DNA of 53,794 bases from the NCBI GenBank assembly GCA_905480575.1, contig CAJQQZ010000044.1, positions 1 through 53,794 of the forward strand. The letters run 5' to 3'. Below, piece by piece: positions 33,530-43,144 of this stretch. This DNA is from an uncultured Alphaproteobacteria bacterium. Lineage in GTDB: Bacteria > Pseudomonadota > Alphaproteobacteria > UBA7985 > CAJQQZ01. Below the pieces are notes generated by a model that had not been told where the DNA came from, made no database searches, and worked only from the letters and a program-made list of their open reading frames with translations. The position numbers and the translations under genes were made by a program. Numbering within the stretch: position 1 is the first letter of the stretch; the number at the start of each line of letters is the position of its first letter.

Positions 33530-33620
33530 GTCCCTTTTTTGCTGGTTTTGATCAGCAATAGGTTAAATTGGGCAAGGTTACGGAGGTGGTTTGGCTGAAA
33601 AGGACAGTTTTGACCGCAGT

Positions 33621-33920
33621 CTATTCGCTAATCCGACGGTCGATGAAGCGCGCCATTTTTGCATCTAGTTCTGAAAGTCCGTTGCAGGAATGGGTGGTCA
33701 AAACGATATCTAATTGGTTGTAGACATTGGACCATTCGGGGTGATGATTAATCTTCTCTGCGTAAAGCGCCACGCGAGACATAAAGGCCCAAGCTTCGGA
33801 GAAGGATTTGAATTTTAGGTTCCGCCTGATGGCATCACGGCCTTCGACCAAGCCCCAGTTTGAGTGCTCGGCGAGTAGTTGTTGCCGTGCTTCCGCATTT
33901 AGTAACTCAACTTTTGACAT
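33621..33920 (-). CDS. phhB: 4a-hydroxytetrahydrobiopterin dehydratase
   Basis: A 99-residue pterin-4a-carbinolamine dehydratase. The hallmark EKINHHPEWSNVYNQLDIVL with its active-site His pair and the following THSCNGLSELDAKMARFID are complete. It recycles the tetrahydrobiopterin cofactor of phenylalanine hydroxylase. ATG 33920 is preferred to the TTG one codon earlier. It overlaps the end of the upstream uracil-DNA glycosylase gene by 14 bases, implying co-translation. No phenylalanine hydroxylase gene is in the window. Confidence 0.92.
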   Translation of the reverse strand: MSKVELLNAEARQQLLAEHSNWGLVEGRDAIRRNLKFKSFSEAWAFMSRVALYAEKINHHPEWSNVYNQLDIVLTTHSCNGLSELDAKMARFIDRRISE

Positions 33921-34503
33921 CAACTAAGGCTCCTACTTTTGCCCTGAGTACAGGGAGTAAATCTGTTTCAAACCAAGGATTTTTTTTGAGCCAGAAAGTA
34001 TTGCGCCAACTCGGGTGCGGCAGAGGAACGTAGTTTGGAGCGTAATTTGCCCAGTTGGCCACGGTCGCTGTCATACTTTTCTCACGATCCTTGCCGAGGT
34101 AGCGTTTCTGGGCGTAGGCGCCAATGAGCAACGTCAGCTCGATGTTGGGCAAACAAGCCAGCAGTGCCTCGTGCCAAAGCGGCGCGCATTCGGGTCGCGG
34201 AGGTTTATCGCCGCCGTTTTTGTCAACACCGGGGTAACAAAACCCCATAGGCATGATGGCAATTTGACCTTCATCGTAGAAGGTATCTTTGGGTAGATTT
34301 AGCCACTCCCGTAAGCGATCACCGCTTTTGTCATCCCAGGGAACACCGGATTCGTGTACTTTGGTTCCCGGTGCTTGACCGATGATCAGAACCTTCGATG
34401 TTGGGGCCATTTTAACGATGGGCCTCGGGCCAAGTGGCAAGTCAGCGGTGCAAACTTCGCAAGCTGGAACTTTGGTTAGCAGTTGGCTAAATTCTTGATT
34501 CAC
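33907..34503 (-). CDS. uracil-DNA glycosylase family protein
   Basis: A 198-residue protein of the uracil-DNA-glycosylase superfamily. The first catalytic region is LIIGQAPGTKVHESGVPWDD, followed by SGDRLREWL; the second is PLPHPSWRNTFWLKKNPWF. The PxCxxC-like ACEVC near residue 14 is short of the four Cys of the 4Fe-4S family 4 enzymes, so it is the short, non-cluster subgroup. It should remove uracil or other damaged bases. It overlaps phhB downstream. Confidence 0.88.
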   Translation of the reverse strand: MNQEFSQLLTKVPACEVCTADLPLGPRPIVKMAPTSKVLIIGQAPGTKVHESGVPWDDKSGDRLREWLNLPKDTFYDEGQIAIMPMGFCYPGVDKNGGDKPPRPECAPLWHEALLACLPNIELTLLIGAYAQKRYLGKDREKSMTATVANWANYAPNYVPLPHPSWRNTFWLKKNPWFETDLLPVLRAKVGALVDVKS

Positions 34504-34535
34504 GCCAAGGATTCCTTACGTGGCTTGGTTGACCG

Positions 34536-35084
34536 TCAGTTAGCAATAACGAGCGATAGCGGCACCGACAATTCTTTTCGGTAATAGGCACCAGATGCGC
34601 TGAGGTGGCTGGAATACAGATGAAATTCCGTCACATCAAAGAAGTCGCTCGTGAAGCTAGCGTTGGCACCTAAAAACCCCGCTACTTGCTGTTCTTTTGC
34701 GGAGCAGTGTCGAGATAGAGATACGTGCGGCTTAAAGCTCCTGGAATCGAGAGTTCGGACGACTAAAGAAAGCTTGAAGCGGAGCGTAGAAGCCATTGCT
34801 TCCAGGCAGGGGTTAGGCTCTACACCGGCCCAGAGAACGCGGGTCTTCTTCCCACTACCAAATCGGTCAACACCTTGGAGCCGCAGGTGTAAAGCAGGGA
34901 AATCAGATGAGGTTAAAAGTTCAGCAACCTCTTCCATTTCTATCCCGTCCAGCTCTCCAAGAAAAGCCAGTGTTAGGTGGAACCCTTCTGGATCAACCCA
35001 ACGGGTTTGAGTCAGGCCAGACTGTAGTGTGGACAGCCTGATCTTGAGGTTATTTGGAATGTCCAACCCTACAAAGCAGCGCAT
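34536..35084 (-). CDS. thpR: RNA 2-prime,3-prime-cyclic phosphodiesterase ThpR
   Basis: A 182-residue 2H phosphoesterase (formerly 2-prime-5-prime RNA ligase). It begins MRCFVGLDIPNNL; the two catalytic HxTx-type motifs are FHLTLAFLG and KPHVSLSRH (second is HVSL, a permitted variant). ATG 35084 is chosen over a TTG six codons earlier. It is separated from the aldo/keto reductase gene by 27 bases on the same strand. Role: hydrolysis of RNA 2-prime,3-prime-cyclic phosphates. Confidence 0.9.
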   Translation of the reverse strand: MRCFVGLDIPNNLKIRLSTLQSGLTQTRWVDPEGFHLTLAFLGELDGIEMEEVAELLTSSDFPALHLRLQGVDRFGSGKKTRVLWAGVEPNPCLEAMASTLRFKLSLVVRTLDSRSFKPHVSLSRHCSAKEQQVAGFLGANASFTSDFFDVTEFHLYSSHLSASGAYYRKELSVPLSLVIAN

Positions 35085-35111
35085 CTTTTTTCTCTTCTCC
35101 AAGTCCGCGAA

Positions 35112-36158
35112 TTAGGGACAAGGATAAGTGTAAATTTGATGGATATTCTGAAGATCCTCCAGAATCTCTCCATCCAAAGAAAGGGTAATAGATTCAAGGG
35201 CATTCAGCAGTTGCGACTGTGTGGTTGCACCGATGATTGTGCTTGTCACAAAAGGTTGCTGATTAACGAAAGCGAGGGCCATTTGGCTTGGGTCCAGATT
35301 GTGTTTCTTTGCCAGATCAACATAGGACTGAACTGCTGCATCAGAATTGGCAGTCATATAGCGCGTTTGCCCGGTAAACTCTGTGCGACGGGCACCAGCT
35401 GGCTTTGCGCCATTCAAATACTTGCCGCTGAGCGTTCCCGCAGCAAGCGGTGCATAGGCCAGCAAACCACAGTCTTCACGGATCGCTATTTCTGCCAATC
35501 CGACTTCGAAGCTACGGTTCAACAGGGAATAGGCATTCTGGATTGAGGCCATACGTGGCCCTTTGCCTTGATCCGCTAATGTGAGGAACTTTTGCGTGCC
35601 CCAGGGTGTTTCGTTCGACAAACCCACGGCGCGGATCTTGCCTTCTTTCACTAGCTCACCCAAAGCTGAAAGGGTTTCTTCAAGGGGGATCGCATCGTCG
35701 TTTTCATTGTGTACATAGCCTACACCTGACTTACCAAAAAGACCCACTTCTCGATCTGGCCAATGTAGCTGGTAAAGGTCGATGTAATCGGTTTGCAGAC
35801 GTTTAAGGCTGCCATCGATCGCCGCGCGAATGTTGGCTCGATTGAGGCGGGATTGACCTTCACGGATCCAAGAAATTCGGCTGCCCCTTCCGATGACTTT
35901 CGATGCCAGCACCACCTTGTCGCGGTTGCCTGAGTTCTTAAACCAGTTGCCAATATACTCTTCTGTTTTGCCACAACTCTCGGCACTTGGCGGCGCGGAA
36001 TACATTTCTGCTGTATCGAAGAAGTTCACGCCATAATCCAACGCTGTGTCCATCTGAAGGTGGGCTTCTTTTTCAGTATTTTGCCGACCGTAAGTCATGG
36101 TTCCCAAGCAAATTTTACTAACGTCAATGTCTGTGCGTCCAAGCTTAGATTGTTGCAT
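35112..36158 (-). CDS. aldo/keto reductase, Tas-like
   Basis: A 348-residue NADP-dependent aldo/keto reductase matching E. coli Tas in length and opening (LGRTDIDVSKICLGTMTYG). The catalytic tetrad is visible: Asp in FFDTAEMY, Tyr of that motif, Lys in VVLASKVIG and His in LYQLHWPD. The NADP-binding C-terminal region is TSTIIGATTQSQLLNAL. Substrate unknown. Possibly co-transcribed with thpR. Confidence 0.92.
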   Translation of the reverse strand: MQQSKLGRTDIDVSKICLGTMTYGRQNTEKEAHLQMDTALDYGVNFFDTAEMYSAPPSAESCGKTEEYIGNWFKNSGNRDKVVLASKVIGRGSRISWIREGQSRLNRANIRAAIDGSLKRLQTDYIDLYQLHWPDREVGLFGKSGVGYVHNENDDAIPLEETLSALGELVKEGKIRAVGLSNETPWGTQKFLTLADQGKGPRMASIQNAYSLLNRSFEVGLAEIAIREDCGLLAYAPLAAGTLSGKYLNGAKPAGARRTEFTGQTRYMTANSDAAVQSYVDLAKKHNLDPSQMALAFVNQQPFVTSTIIGATTQSQLLNALESITLSLDGEILEDLQNIHQIYTYPCP

Positions 36159-36212
36159 CTTTGATCCTAATTGATTTGTTTGGGAAAGCAGTTATTACGG
36201 AATACCCTGAAT

Positions 36213-36848
36213 TCAAGGCTTGGTCGCCAGCCCCTCAAGCATTTCCTCGACGTAGGGCAAAATATTGGCGACGATAATGTCTATACCCTCAGCCGTGGGA
36301 TGGATTCCATCTTCCTGATTCAAAGCCATGTCGCCCGCGACGCCGTCAAGGAAAAAGGGATAAAGCATCAGTTCCTTTTCAGCGGCTAACTCCGGGAAAA
36401 CAGCATCAAATTCAGCCTTGTACTCGCGGCCATATGTTTCGCTGGCGAGCATTCCGGCCATTAATATAGGCAGTGATTCCGCTTGAAAGAGATCAACGAT
36501 TTTTGAAAGGTGTTCCCTTGCTTTTGCCACCGGAAGGCCGCGCAACATGTCGTTAGCGCCAAGCTCCAAAATGACAGCATTGGGTTGATCGAAAAGCGCC
36601 CAATCAACGCGGTTTAATCCTGCCCCAGTTGTATCACCCGACTGACCTGAATTGATAACCACTATATCGTGGCCTTTAGCGATAAGCGCCTGCTCCAACT
36701 TCACCGGAAATGCTTCGTTGTCTTTAAGCCCATAGCCCGCTGTCAGGCTGTCCCCAAAGGCTAATATCTTGACCGGATCCGCCACAGCTATACCGCTGGC
36801 GGATACAAACATTAGTGAAATCAAAAGTCGAAGCAGAACTTTAGTCAT
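36213..36848 (-). CDS. tesA: periplasmic arylesterase/thioesterase (TesA-type GDSL)
   Basis: A 211-residue SGNH hydrolase with a signal peptide (LLRLLISLMFVSASGIAVA). Block I is FGDSLTAGYG with nucleophile S34, block III is LELGANDMLRG and block V is DGIHPTAEG with the catalytic Asp and His. The ATG at 36848 replaces an upstream frame extension. It is divergent from the ybbA-ybbP pair with 86 bases between starts, exactly the E. coli tesA/ybbAP arrangement. Acts on thioesters, aryl esters and lysophospholipids in the periplasm. Confidence 0.93.
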   Translation of the reverse strand: MTKVLLRLLISLMFVSASGIAVADPVKILAFGDSLTAGYGLKDNEAFPVKLEQALIAKGHDIVVINSGQSGDTTGAGLNRVDWALFDQPNAVILELGANDMLRGLPVAKAREHLSKIVDLFQAESLPILMAGMLASETYGREYKAEFDAVFPELAAEKELMLYPFFLDGVAGDMALNQEDGIHPTAEGIDIIVANILPYVEEMLEGLATKP

Positions 36849-36934
36849 TAAAACCCCTTTTTGTGTTGATTTGGGATGTTTGAATCCCATATGCAACGGA
36901 ATTGTTCACTCTATAGGCGGAAATCGGAAATTTC

Positions 36935-37600
36935 ATGACCAAGTTGATTTCAACCAAAGACCTCCGCCTTCAATTCAATGTTGGCGGCAAAACCATTGAA
37001 GTATTGAACGGCATCACCTTCGCAGCTGAACCTGGCGAAATCGTCTCCGTGGTAGGCCCATCGGGATCTGGGAAAACCAGCCTAATGATGATCCTAGCAG
37101 GTCTCGAGAAAGCGACCAGTGGCGAGGTTTCTGTCAACAGCCAAAACCTGCTGACGATGACAGAAGATCAGCTGGCGGTTTTCCGCCGTCATTCCGTGGG
37201 TGTGATCTTCCAAAACTTTCACTTGGTTCCTACAATGACAGCGCTTGAGAACGTCGCTCTGCCGCTGGAGTTTTCAGGCCATAGCGATGCCCTGGATCAA
37301 GCGGCAGATATCCTTTCGAAAGTAGGACTTGAAGACCGGCTAACCTCATATCCGGGACAGTTGTCCGGTGGTGAACAACAGCGGGTTGGTATTGCAAGGG
37401 CGATGGTTGCCAAACCCAAAATACTGTTCGCTGACGAGCCAACAGGAAACCTTGACCAAGACACCGGTCAGCGCGTGACAGACTTGCTCTTTTCGCTTTG
37501 TCGCGATCAGGGTTCGGCTATGATGTTGATCACCCATGATCCCCAACTGGCCAAATTGGCCGACCGCCAGATACATATGAAAAACGGGCAGTTGAGCTAA
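36935..37600 (+). CDS. ybbA: ABC transporter ATP-binding protein, YbbA-like
   Basis: A 221-residue ABC ATPase of the LolD/MacB group. Walker A GPSGSGKT (41-48), Q-loop in IFQNFHLVPT, signature LSGGEQQR (143-150) and Walker B ILFADEPT are complete, with the H-loop in LITHD. It starts divergent from tesA and sits four bases upstream of the FtsX-like permease gene, with which it forms an exporter or lipoprotein/lipid-handling machine of undefined substrate. Confidence 0.93.
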   Translation: MTKLISTKDLRLQFNVGGKTIEVLNGITFAAEPGEIVSVVGPSGSGKTSLMMILAGLEKATSGEVSVNSQNLLTMTEDQLAVFRRHSVGVIFQNFHLVPTMTALENVALPLEFSGHSDALDQAADILSKVGLEDRLTSYPGQLSGGEQQRVGIARAMVAKPKILFADEPTGNLDQDTGQRVTDLLFSLCRDQGSAMMLITHDPQLAKLADRQIHMKNGQLS

Positions 37601-37604
37601 GGCG

Positions 37605-40121
37605 ATGGTAGGATCATTTTCTTTGCTGGTACGGCTGACCGCCCGCGATATGCGCGGCAGCTGGCGTCATTTCCGCCTTTTTGTTTTGGCTATTTTTCTG
37701 GGTGTTTTGGCCATTGCGTCCGTTGGTTTTCTTTCCGATTTGTTGTTGGGTGGTTTGGCCAATGATGCAAAACGTTTGCTGGGTGGTGACGTTGCAATCA
37801 CGCTGAATCAGCGACAACTTTCGGATGATGAATCCAAATGGATCGCGCAATCTGGTCAAGTCTCCAGGAGTGCTGGGTTTCGTTCAATGGCACGGTTCGA
37901 GGGCAAACAGAGGCTTGTGCAGGTTAAAGCGGTTGATGAGGTCTACCCTCTTGTGGGAACGTTGGATCTGGAAAATGGTGTAGCGGACGTCGACACACTG
38001 GGCAGAGCCGAAAATCTATGGGGCGCGTTTGCTGATTCGGCTTTACAGACACAGCTCACCGTCGGTTTGGGCGGCATAATCCAAGTTGGCGATGCGCGTT
38101 TCCAATTGAGAGGTTGGATAGAGCGGGAACCCGACCGCAGTTTAGTGGGGTTTGAATTGGGGCCACGCGTGATGATATCCACAGCGGCTTTAGCAGACTC
38201 CGGGTTTGAAAAGCCCGGTAGTCTCATCAAAAACACCTACAAAGTTCTGCTTTCAGGCACCACTTCAGCTTCCAATTGGCTTAGTGAACTAAACCAGCAA
38301 TTTCCAGAAGCAGGGTGGCGCATAAGATCGTTGACCGATGCTACGCCTGGCGTCAGTGAAACCATTGAGCGCCTGACACAGTTTTTGACGCTTATAGGAT
38401 TAACTACCCTGCTAGTCTGCGCGGTTGGGAGCGGCAATGCAGTACAAGCCTATCTGGCCCGAAAAGTTGAAACCCAAGCCATTTTCAAAACACTGGGTGC
38501 TGGTCAAAAACTACTCTTTTTGTGCTTCTTTTTGCAAGTTTTGGTGATGTCTATTTTCGCTTCTTTGTTGGCGCTAATTGTTGGCTATTTCGGTTCGATG
38601 CTTGCAGCACCTTACCTGACAAATTTCCTCAACATCGACCCAGCGCCACAACAGCCATTTCTCATCGCTTTGTTGAGTTTGGCGTTCGGAACTCTAGTTG
38701 CATTGACGTTCTCCTTTCTGGCATTGGCACGCGTCCCAGGGGTCCCTGTTGCAAGGTTGTTTAGAGGCAGCGGAGAGAACGATGCTTCCCCAGGGTTGTT
38801 CGGCTATCTGGGCACGTTGATCCTCGGTTCCGGTCTTATTGCTTTGGCGGTGTTTTCCGCCTTTGATCCCATGCTGGCGGCTTGGTTCTTAGTCGCTGCC
38901 GCCGCGGTTTTGTTATCTTTGTGGCTTCTGGCAAAGGCCCTGTTGTTGGTCACTAAGCGGATAGCGAGACCCAAAAAACTATCGCTGAAAATGGCGTTGT
39001 CGAACTTAGTGCGACCTGGATCTCCAACGACAGCCACCATTGTAACTCTAGGTCTCGGTTTAACCCTGTTGGTCGCTATCGCACAGACTGATTCCAACCT
39101 CCGTCGCCAAGTCAGTCAAGATCTGCCGCAAACAACACCGGCCTTCTTCATGATTGATATTCAAAAGGCAGAAGCAGATCAGTTTCGCGAGTTTGTGTCA
39201 GAACTGAAAGGCGCGAGCGATTTGGCGATGGTCCCCTTGTTGAGAGGAGCGATCACAAGGTTGAAATCTGTTCCAGTAGAAGACCTGGATATACCCGACT
39301 CTATTGACTGGGTCTTTGAAGGAGATCGTGGTTTGACCTGGGCCAGGGAACCAACAGAAACCATGGATGTCGTTGAAGGGGATTGGTGGCCCACGGACTA
39401 TTCCGGGAAACCACTTATTTCCCTTGATCGGGAAGTGGCGGAGCTCATGAATCTGAAGATTGGCGACGCCATGACCGTTAACATTCTGGGCAGGGACATT
39501 GAAGTTGAGATTGCCAACTTCCGCAAGATTGAGTGGCGTTCTTTTGGGATTAACTTCGTCGTGGTTTTCTCACCGGGTCTCCTTGAGAAAGCGCCGCAAA
39601 CCTATTTGGCAACGCTGGTCAGTTCAAAAGAAGATGAAGACCGGGTAGAAAGTGCAATCATTGACGCCTTTCCCACGGTTTCTTCTATTCGGGTACGCCG
39701 TACTCTGGGTGAAGTGTCGCGTATTCTTGGTACCGTCGCTAACTTATTGGGCATCGCGAGCTTTCTCACACTCATTGCCGCAATCATTGTTATATCAGGT
39801 GCAATCATGACATCACGGCAAAAGCGTTCCGAAGAGATGGTGATCTTCAAAGTGTTAGGTGCAACGAAGGCGCAGGTGCTAAGGGCCTTTATCGTTGAAT
39901 ATGGATTGATGGGTTTCTTGAGCGCGGGATTGGCAGCCGTGTTAGGCTTAACCGGTTCCTATTTGATTGTCACGAAAGTGATGGATGGTGATTTCCAGGC
40001 AAATGTCTGGTCATTATTAGGCATTTTGTTGCTCGGAACTTTGCTAACGGTCGCCCTTGGGTTCATTGGAACTTTTTACAATCTCTCAATGAAAGCCAGT
40101 ACTTTCCTTAGGAATGACTAA
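37605..40121 (+). CDS. ybbP: FtsX-like permease, YbbP-like
   Basis: An 838-residue inner-membrane permease with two FtsX/MacB-type domains: a first TM helix at about 20-45, a periplasmic part, a TM cluster at about 260-400 with LARVPGVPVARLFRG, a second TM group at about 405-480, another periplasmic part (HtrA-like MacB_PCD) and a final TM cluster from about 700 (IIVISGAIMTSRQKRSEEMV). This doubled layout is characteristic of E. coli YbbP. It partners YbbA. Substrate unknown. Confidence 0.92.
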   Translation: MVGSFSLLVRLTARDMRGSWRHFRLFVLAIFLGVLAIASVGFLSDLLLGGLANDAKRLLGGDVAITLNQRQLSDDESKWIAQSGQVSRSAGFRSMARFEGKQRLVQVKAVDEVYPLVGTLDLENGVADVDTLGRAENLWGAFADSALQTQLTVGLGGIIQVGDARFQLRGWIEREPDRSLVGFELGPRVMISTAALADSGFEKPGSLIKNTYKVLLSGTTSASNWLSELNQQFPEAGWRIRSLTDATPGVSETIERLTQFLTLIGLTTLLVCAVGSGNAVQAYLARKVETQAIFKTLGAGQKLLFLCFFLQVLVMSIFASLLALIVGYFGSMLAAPYLTNFLNIDPAPQQPFLIALLSLAFGTLVALTFSFLALARVPGVPVARLFRGSGENDASPGLFGYLGTLILGSGLIALAVFSAFDPMLAAWFLVAAAAVLLSLWLLAKALLLVTKRIARPKKLSLKMALSNLVRPGSPTTATIVTLGLGLTLLVAIAQTDSNLRRQVSQDLPQTTPAFFMIDIQKAEADQFREFVSELKGASDLAMVPLLRGAITRLKSVPVEDLDIPDSIDWVFEGDRGLTWAREPTETMDVVEGDWWPTDYSGKPLISLDREVAELMNLKIGDAMTVNILGRDIEVEIANFRKIEWRSFGINFVVVFSPGLLEKAPQTYLATLVSSKEDEDRVESAIIDAFPTVSSIRVRRTLGEVSRILGTVANLLGIASFLTLIAAIIVISGAIMTSRQKRSEEMVIFKVLGATKAQVLRAFIVEYGLMGFLSAGLAAVLGLTGSYLIVTKVMDGDFQANVWSLLGILLLGTLLTVALGFIGTFYNLSMKASTFLRND

Positions 40122-40209
40122 CTAAATCAGACTCTTCTTGAAATTTGGCTGAATTCAAACGATATTAGGGTCAGTTTGAAATTTTAACTTCATCAATCGG
40201 AGATAGGAA

Positions 40210-40944
40210 GTGAATCAATACGATCCCCGCTCAGTCGGATACGGCCAAGCAAGCCGTGCTGAAATCGACGAGGGCCTGCGCTCTTATATGCTGCGTGTTT
40301 ACAACTACATGGCGCTTGGAATTGCGTTCACCGCAATGGTTTCCATGTTTATGATGTCTCAGATGCAGATAATGTACGCTATTATGGGTACGCCCATCAA
40401 ATGGGTATTGTTCGCAGCAATTTTGGGCTTTGGTTTCTTTTCCAAAAAGCTCTTTTTCTCGAACAATCAACTGGTCGGCCAAGTAGCTTTCTTCAGTTAC
40501 GCTGGCCTATGGGGTATTTGGATCGCGCCAATGCTCCTTATGTACCTATCCATTGATCCAGCGATGGTTTACCGAGCCTTCTTTATCACGGCGGCTATGT
40601 TCGCCGGTATGAGCCTCTTTGGCTACACGACGAAGAAGCAATTGCAGGGTATGGGACAGTTCTTGGCCTTGGCTTCAATCGGCCTATTCATCGCCATTAT
40701 CATCAATGTCTTCTTCTTGCAGTCTGGCATGTTCCAGCTCATTTTGTCGGCTGGCATGGTTTTGGTTTTTGCTGGCATGACAGCTTGGGAAACCCAAGAA
40801 GTTAAGAACATGTACACAACCGCTCACTCTGTGCAAGCGAACAACCAGAAGGGTGTTTTCGGGGCTTATTTGCTCTATGGCAGCTTCATGATCATGTTTA
40901 TTTACATTCTTCAAATTTTTGGAATCATGGGCGGCGACGACTAA
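40210..40944 (+). CDS. Bax inhibitor-1/YccA family membrane protein
   Basis: A 244-residue protein with seven predicted transmembrane helices, beginning with a GTG at 40210 behind GGAGATAGGAAG. The family signature appears as SLFGYTTKKQLQGMGQFLALA, GMTAWETQEVKNMY and the C-terminal FGAYLLYGSFMIMFIYILQIFG. Members are pH-sensitive calcium leak channels or regulators of membrane proteolysis (YccA inhibits FtsH). Monocistronic with a strong terminator. Confidence 0.93.
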   Translation: MNQYDPRSVGYGQASRAEIDEGLRSYMLRVYNYMALGIAFTAMVSMFMMSQMQIMYAIMGTPIKWVLFAAILGFGFFSKKLFFSNNQLVGQVAFFSYAGLWGIWIAPMLLMYLSIDPAMVYRAFFITAAMFAGMSLFGYTTKKQLQGMGQFLALASIGLFIAIIINVFFLQSGMFQLILSAGMVLVFAGMTAWETQEVKNMYTTAHSVQANNQKGVFGAYLLYGSFMIMFIYILQIFGIMGGDD

Positions 40945-40972
40945 GCCTGTTATCCAAATTGAATCAAGAAGA

Positions 40973-40998
40973 GGGCTCGGTTTTCCGGGCCCTTTTTT
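40973..40998 (+). terminator. intrinsic terminator after Bax inhibitor gene
   Basis: GGGCTCGG and CCGGGCCC arms (8 bp, one G-T) around a TTTT loop, followed by six T, 28 bases after the stop codon. Near-ideal intrinsic terminator. Confidence 0.9.
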
Positions 40999-41014
40999 GT
41001 TCAAGTGATTTTGT

Positions 41015-42205
41015 TCAGTCGACCGAGCTTGCCATGGCGTTCAATCGCTCTGCTAAAGGCTCCAACTCGGCTGGTTCTGTGTTCGCGAAAGAGAAGCGGA
41101 TAAAGCGTTCTTGGCCACGACCGAAAAATTCACCAGGAACAGACAGAATGCCAAATTCCTTGGCGAGGCGTTCCGTGACTTCCAAAGCACCCAAATTCTG
41201 CATCGGATGCCTAACATAGGCGAAATAGGCACCACTGGCGGCGATTTCCCAGCCATTAGCAGAAATGATAGCGGTTTTAAAAGCTTCTGCTCTCTGCGCC
41301 ATTATTCCGGCGTTCTTCGCACGCCAGTCCCCGAGCTCGGCCAAACCCATGGCGACGGCATACTGGGCTGCTCTGGGGGCACAAATTTGAAGATTGTCGA
41401 CTGTCTTTTCTATTTCTTCACAAATCGTTCTGTTAGCCGTTACAGCGCCAATTCTATGCCCAGGAATCGCATAAGCCTTGGAGAAGCTATAAAGTTGCAC
41501 GAGCGTGTCTCGCCAATTGTCTTTTTGAAACAGGGAGTGGGGTCTCGTTTGGCCCGCTGGTAGGAAATCGCGGTAAGTCTCGTCCATGACCAACCATATG
41601 CCTTTCGCCCGGCAAAGGTCGAATATCTTGGCGAGGTCTTCGGCTGGGTATACAGCCCCTGTCGGGTTGTTTGGCGAAATCACGACAAGTGCTTTGGTCT
41701 TGTGATCAATAGCAGCCTCGATGTCTTCCAACTGAGGAACGAAACAGTATTCCTGCTTGCAGTCAACGAAGCCAGGTTCCAAGCCTAAGAGTCGGAGGCT
41801 GTATTCGTGGTTGAAAAAACACGGATTGGTCAAAAGGACTTTCTCTCCGGGTGCCGCTAGGGTCAAAAGTGCCGCATAAAAAGCCTGATTGCAGCCAGAG
41901 GTAATTTGCGTTTCTTCGAAGTCGACATGCGCGCCGAAAAGTGACGTTAAGTGTGTGGCCAGATTGGCCCGCAAAAGGTCGTCGCCTTTTACCGCACCAT
42001 AGGAGGAGAAGTCAGATGAAGCAGCGGCTTCACTGAGCCATTTGTACAGCTTAGGATGCGACGGATATCCGGGTACGGCCTGGGATACATTCAGCATGGG
42101 ACCGTAGTCGCCTTTGTATTCTTTAGCCCAATCCAAGACTAACGGAATCGGCGGCGGTGTCAAAGAGGTTACGGCTTTGTTGAGGCGGTCACTGATTCCT
42201 GGCAC
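41015..42205 (-). CDS. class I/II pyridoxal-phosphate aminotransferase
   Basis: A 396-residue fold-type I aminotransferase. ITSGCNQAFYAALLTLA, VISPNNPTGAVYP, LVMDETYRDF and YSFSKAYAIPGHRIGA (Schiff-base Lys K243) are the PLP motifs; the FIRFSFANT ending carries the substrate-binding Arg. The substrate is not assignable. It overlaps the upstream DMT transporter gene by 17 bases and is probably co-transcribed with it, suggesting an amino acid or keto acid is both made and exported. Confidence 0.9.
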   Translation of the reverse strand: MPGISDRLNKAVTSLTPPPIPLVLDWAKEYKGDYGPMLNVSQAVPGYPSHPKLYKWLSEAAASSDFSSYGAVKGDDLLRANLATHLTSLFGAHVDFEETQITSGCNQAFYAALLTLAAPGEKVLLTNPCFFNHEYSLRLLGLEPGFVDCKQEYCFVPQLEDIEAAIDHKTKALVVISPNNPTGAVYPAEDLAKIFDLCRAKGIWLVMDETYRDFLPAGQTRPHSLFQKDNWRDTLVQLYSFSKAYAIPGHRIGAVTANRTICEEIEKTVDNLQICAPRAAQYAVAMGLAELGDWRAKNAGIMAQRAEAFKTAIISANGWEIAASGAYFAYVRHPMQNLGALEVTERLAKEFGILSVPGEFFGRGQERFIRFSFANTEPAELEPLAERLNAMASSVD

Positions 42206-43121
42206 CGAATAATTTCCTAAAGCTCTTGTTCCAAATACCTTTGGGGCTTTCTAAAGCGATCAACGAGAAGAAAACAATGAAAAATCCGAGCCATTGGATG
42301 GGGGCAAACCATTCGTTGAACCAAAGATAAGCCAAAACCGCCGTGAAAATAAGGTCGGCGACAGAAATCATGGAGGCCCTGGTTGTGCCAATGATGTTGG
42401 CGCCTAAGAAAAACATCAGCCAGGTAAAACAGTAAATCGACGAATTACCAAGGAGGCCGACCCAACCCGACGTGCTCTGTGGTAGCGACAAATCTCCAAA
42501 AAGCAGAAAACCAGCTGTGAAGAGTAAAGTTCCCCATAGCGTCAGGAAGAAATTGGAGCTAAGTGCTCCCATTTCTTTTGAAGGTTTGTCGTTAGCGATT
42601 GTCACGATGACCGTAAACACCATCGCCAAAAGTGCCCAACCAACACCGATCATTGATTGAGTGTTGAAAGAAGTTGCAAGTGAAAGTCCGATGCCGACTA
42701 GGGCGAACAGACTCCACCCCAATCGAAAGATGGTGAGGGAGCTGACGCCCAAGTAATGGTTATAAACAGCAACGCAAATTGGGTAGAGATACAGCAGCAA
42801 AAGCGCCAAGCTGATTTCAATCGATTGAATTGCTAGATAAAGCCCGATGATGAAAAATCCGGCTGACAACCCAGCGATAATGGATTGAAATCGCAGATGT
42901 TTTGGAAGGGATGGTCTATTCTTAGTCACAAGCAAAAGCAGTGACAGAACGATCAGACCGACAAAGCCACGGAACAACAGCAGTGTGGATGTATTTACAC
43001 CATCATTGAGCGCGAGTTTGGCGGTGTTCGGAAGCAAAGCAACGGTCAAAGATGCCACTAAGACATAGCCAATACCGAGCAGGTTTCTTGAGTGTAAAAA
43101 CGGATTGGGAACCCAATTCAT
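42189..43121 (-). CDS. EamA/DMT-family transporter
   Basis: A 310-residue protein with ten predicted transmembrane segments in two EamA repeats, for example LGIGYVLVASLTVALLPN, LLLFRGFVGLIVLSLLLLV and WLGFFIVFFSLIAL. The two-repeat pattern is complete. It overlaps the downstream aminotransferase gene and so probably exports a related amino acid or metabolite. Start at ATG 43121, 23 bases after the end of the FAD oxidoreductase gene on the same strand. Confidence 0.9.
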   Translation of the reverse strand: MNWVPNPFLHSRNLLGIGYVLVASLTVALLPNTAKLALNDGVNTSTLLLFRGFVGLIVLSLLLLVTKNRPSLPKHLRFQSIIAGLSAGFFIIGLYLAIQSIEISLALLLLYLYPICVAVYNHYLGVSSLTIFRLGWSLFALVGIGLSLATSFNTQSMIGVGWALLAMVFTVIVTIANDKPSKEMGALSSNFFLTLWGTLLFTAGFLLFGDLSLPQSTSGWVGLLGNSSIYCFTWLMFFLGANIIGTTRASMISVADLIFTAVLAYLWFNEWFAPIQWLGFFIVFFSLIALESPKGIWNKSFRKLFGARNQ

Positions 43122-43144
43122 CTAGTGGGCTCCCATTGTTTCAT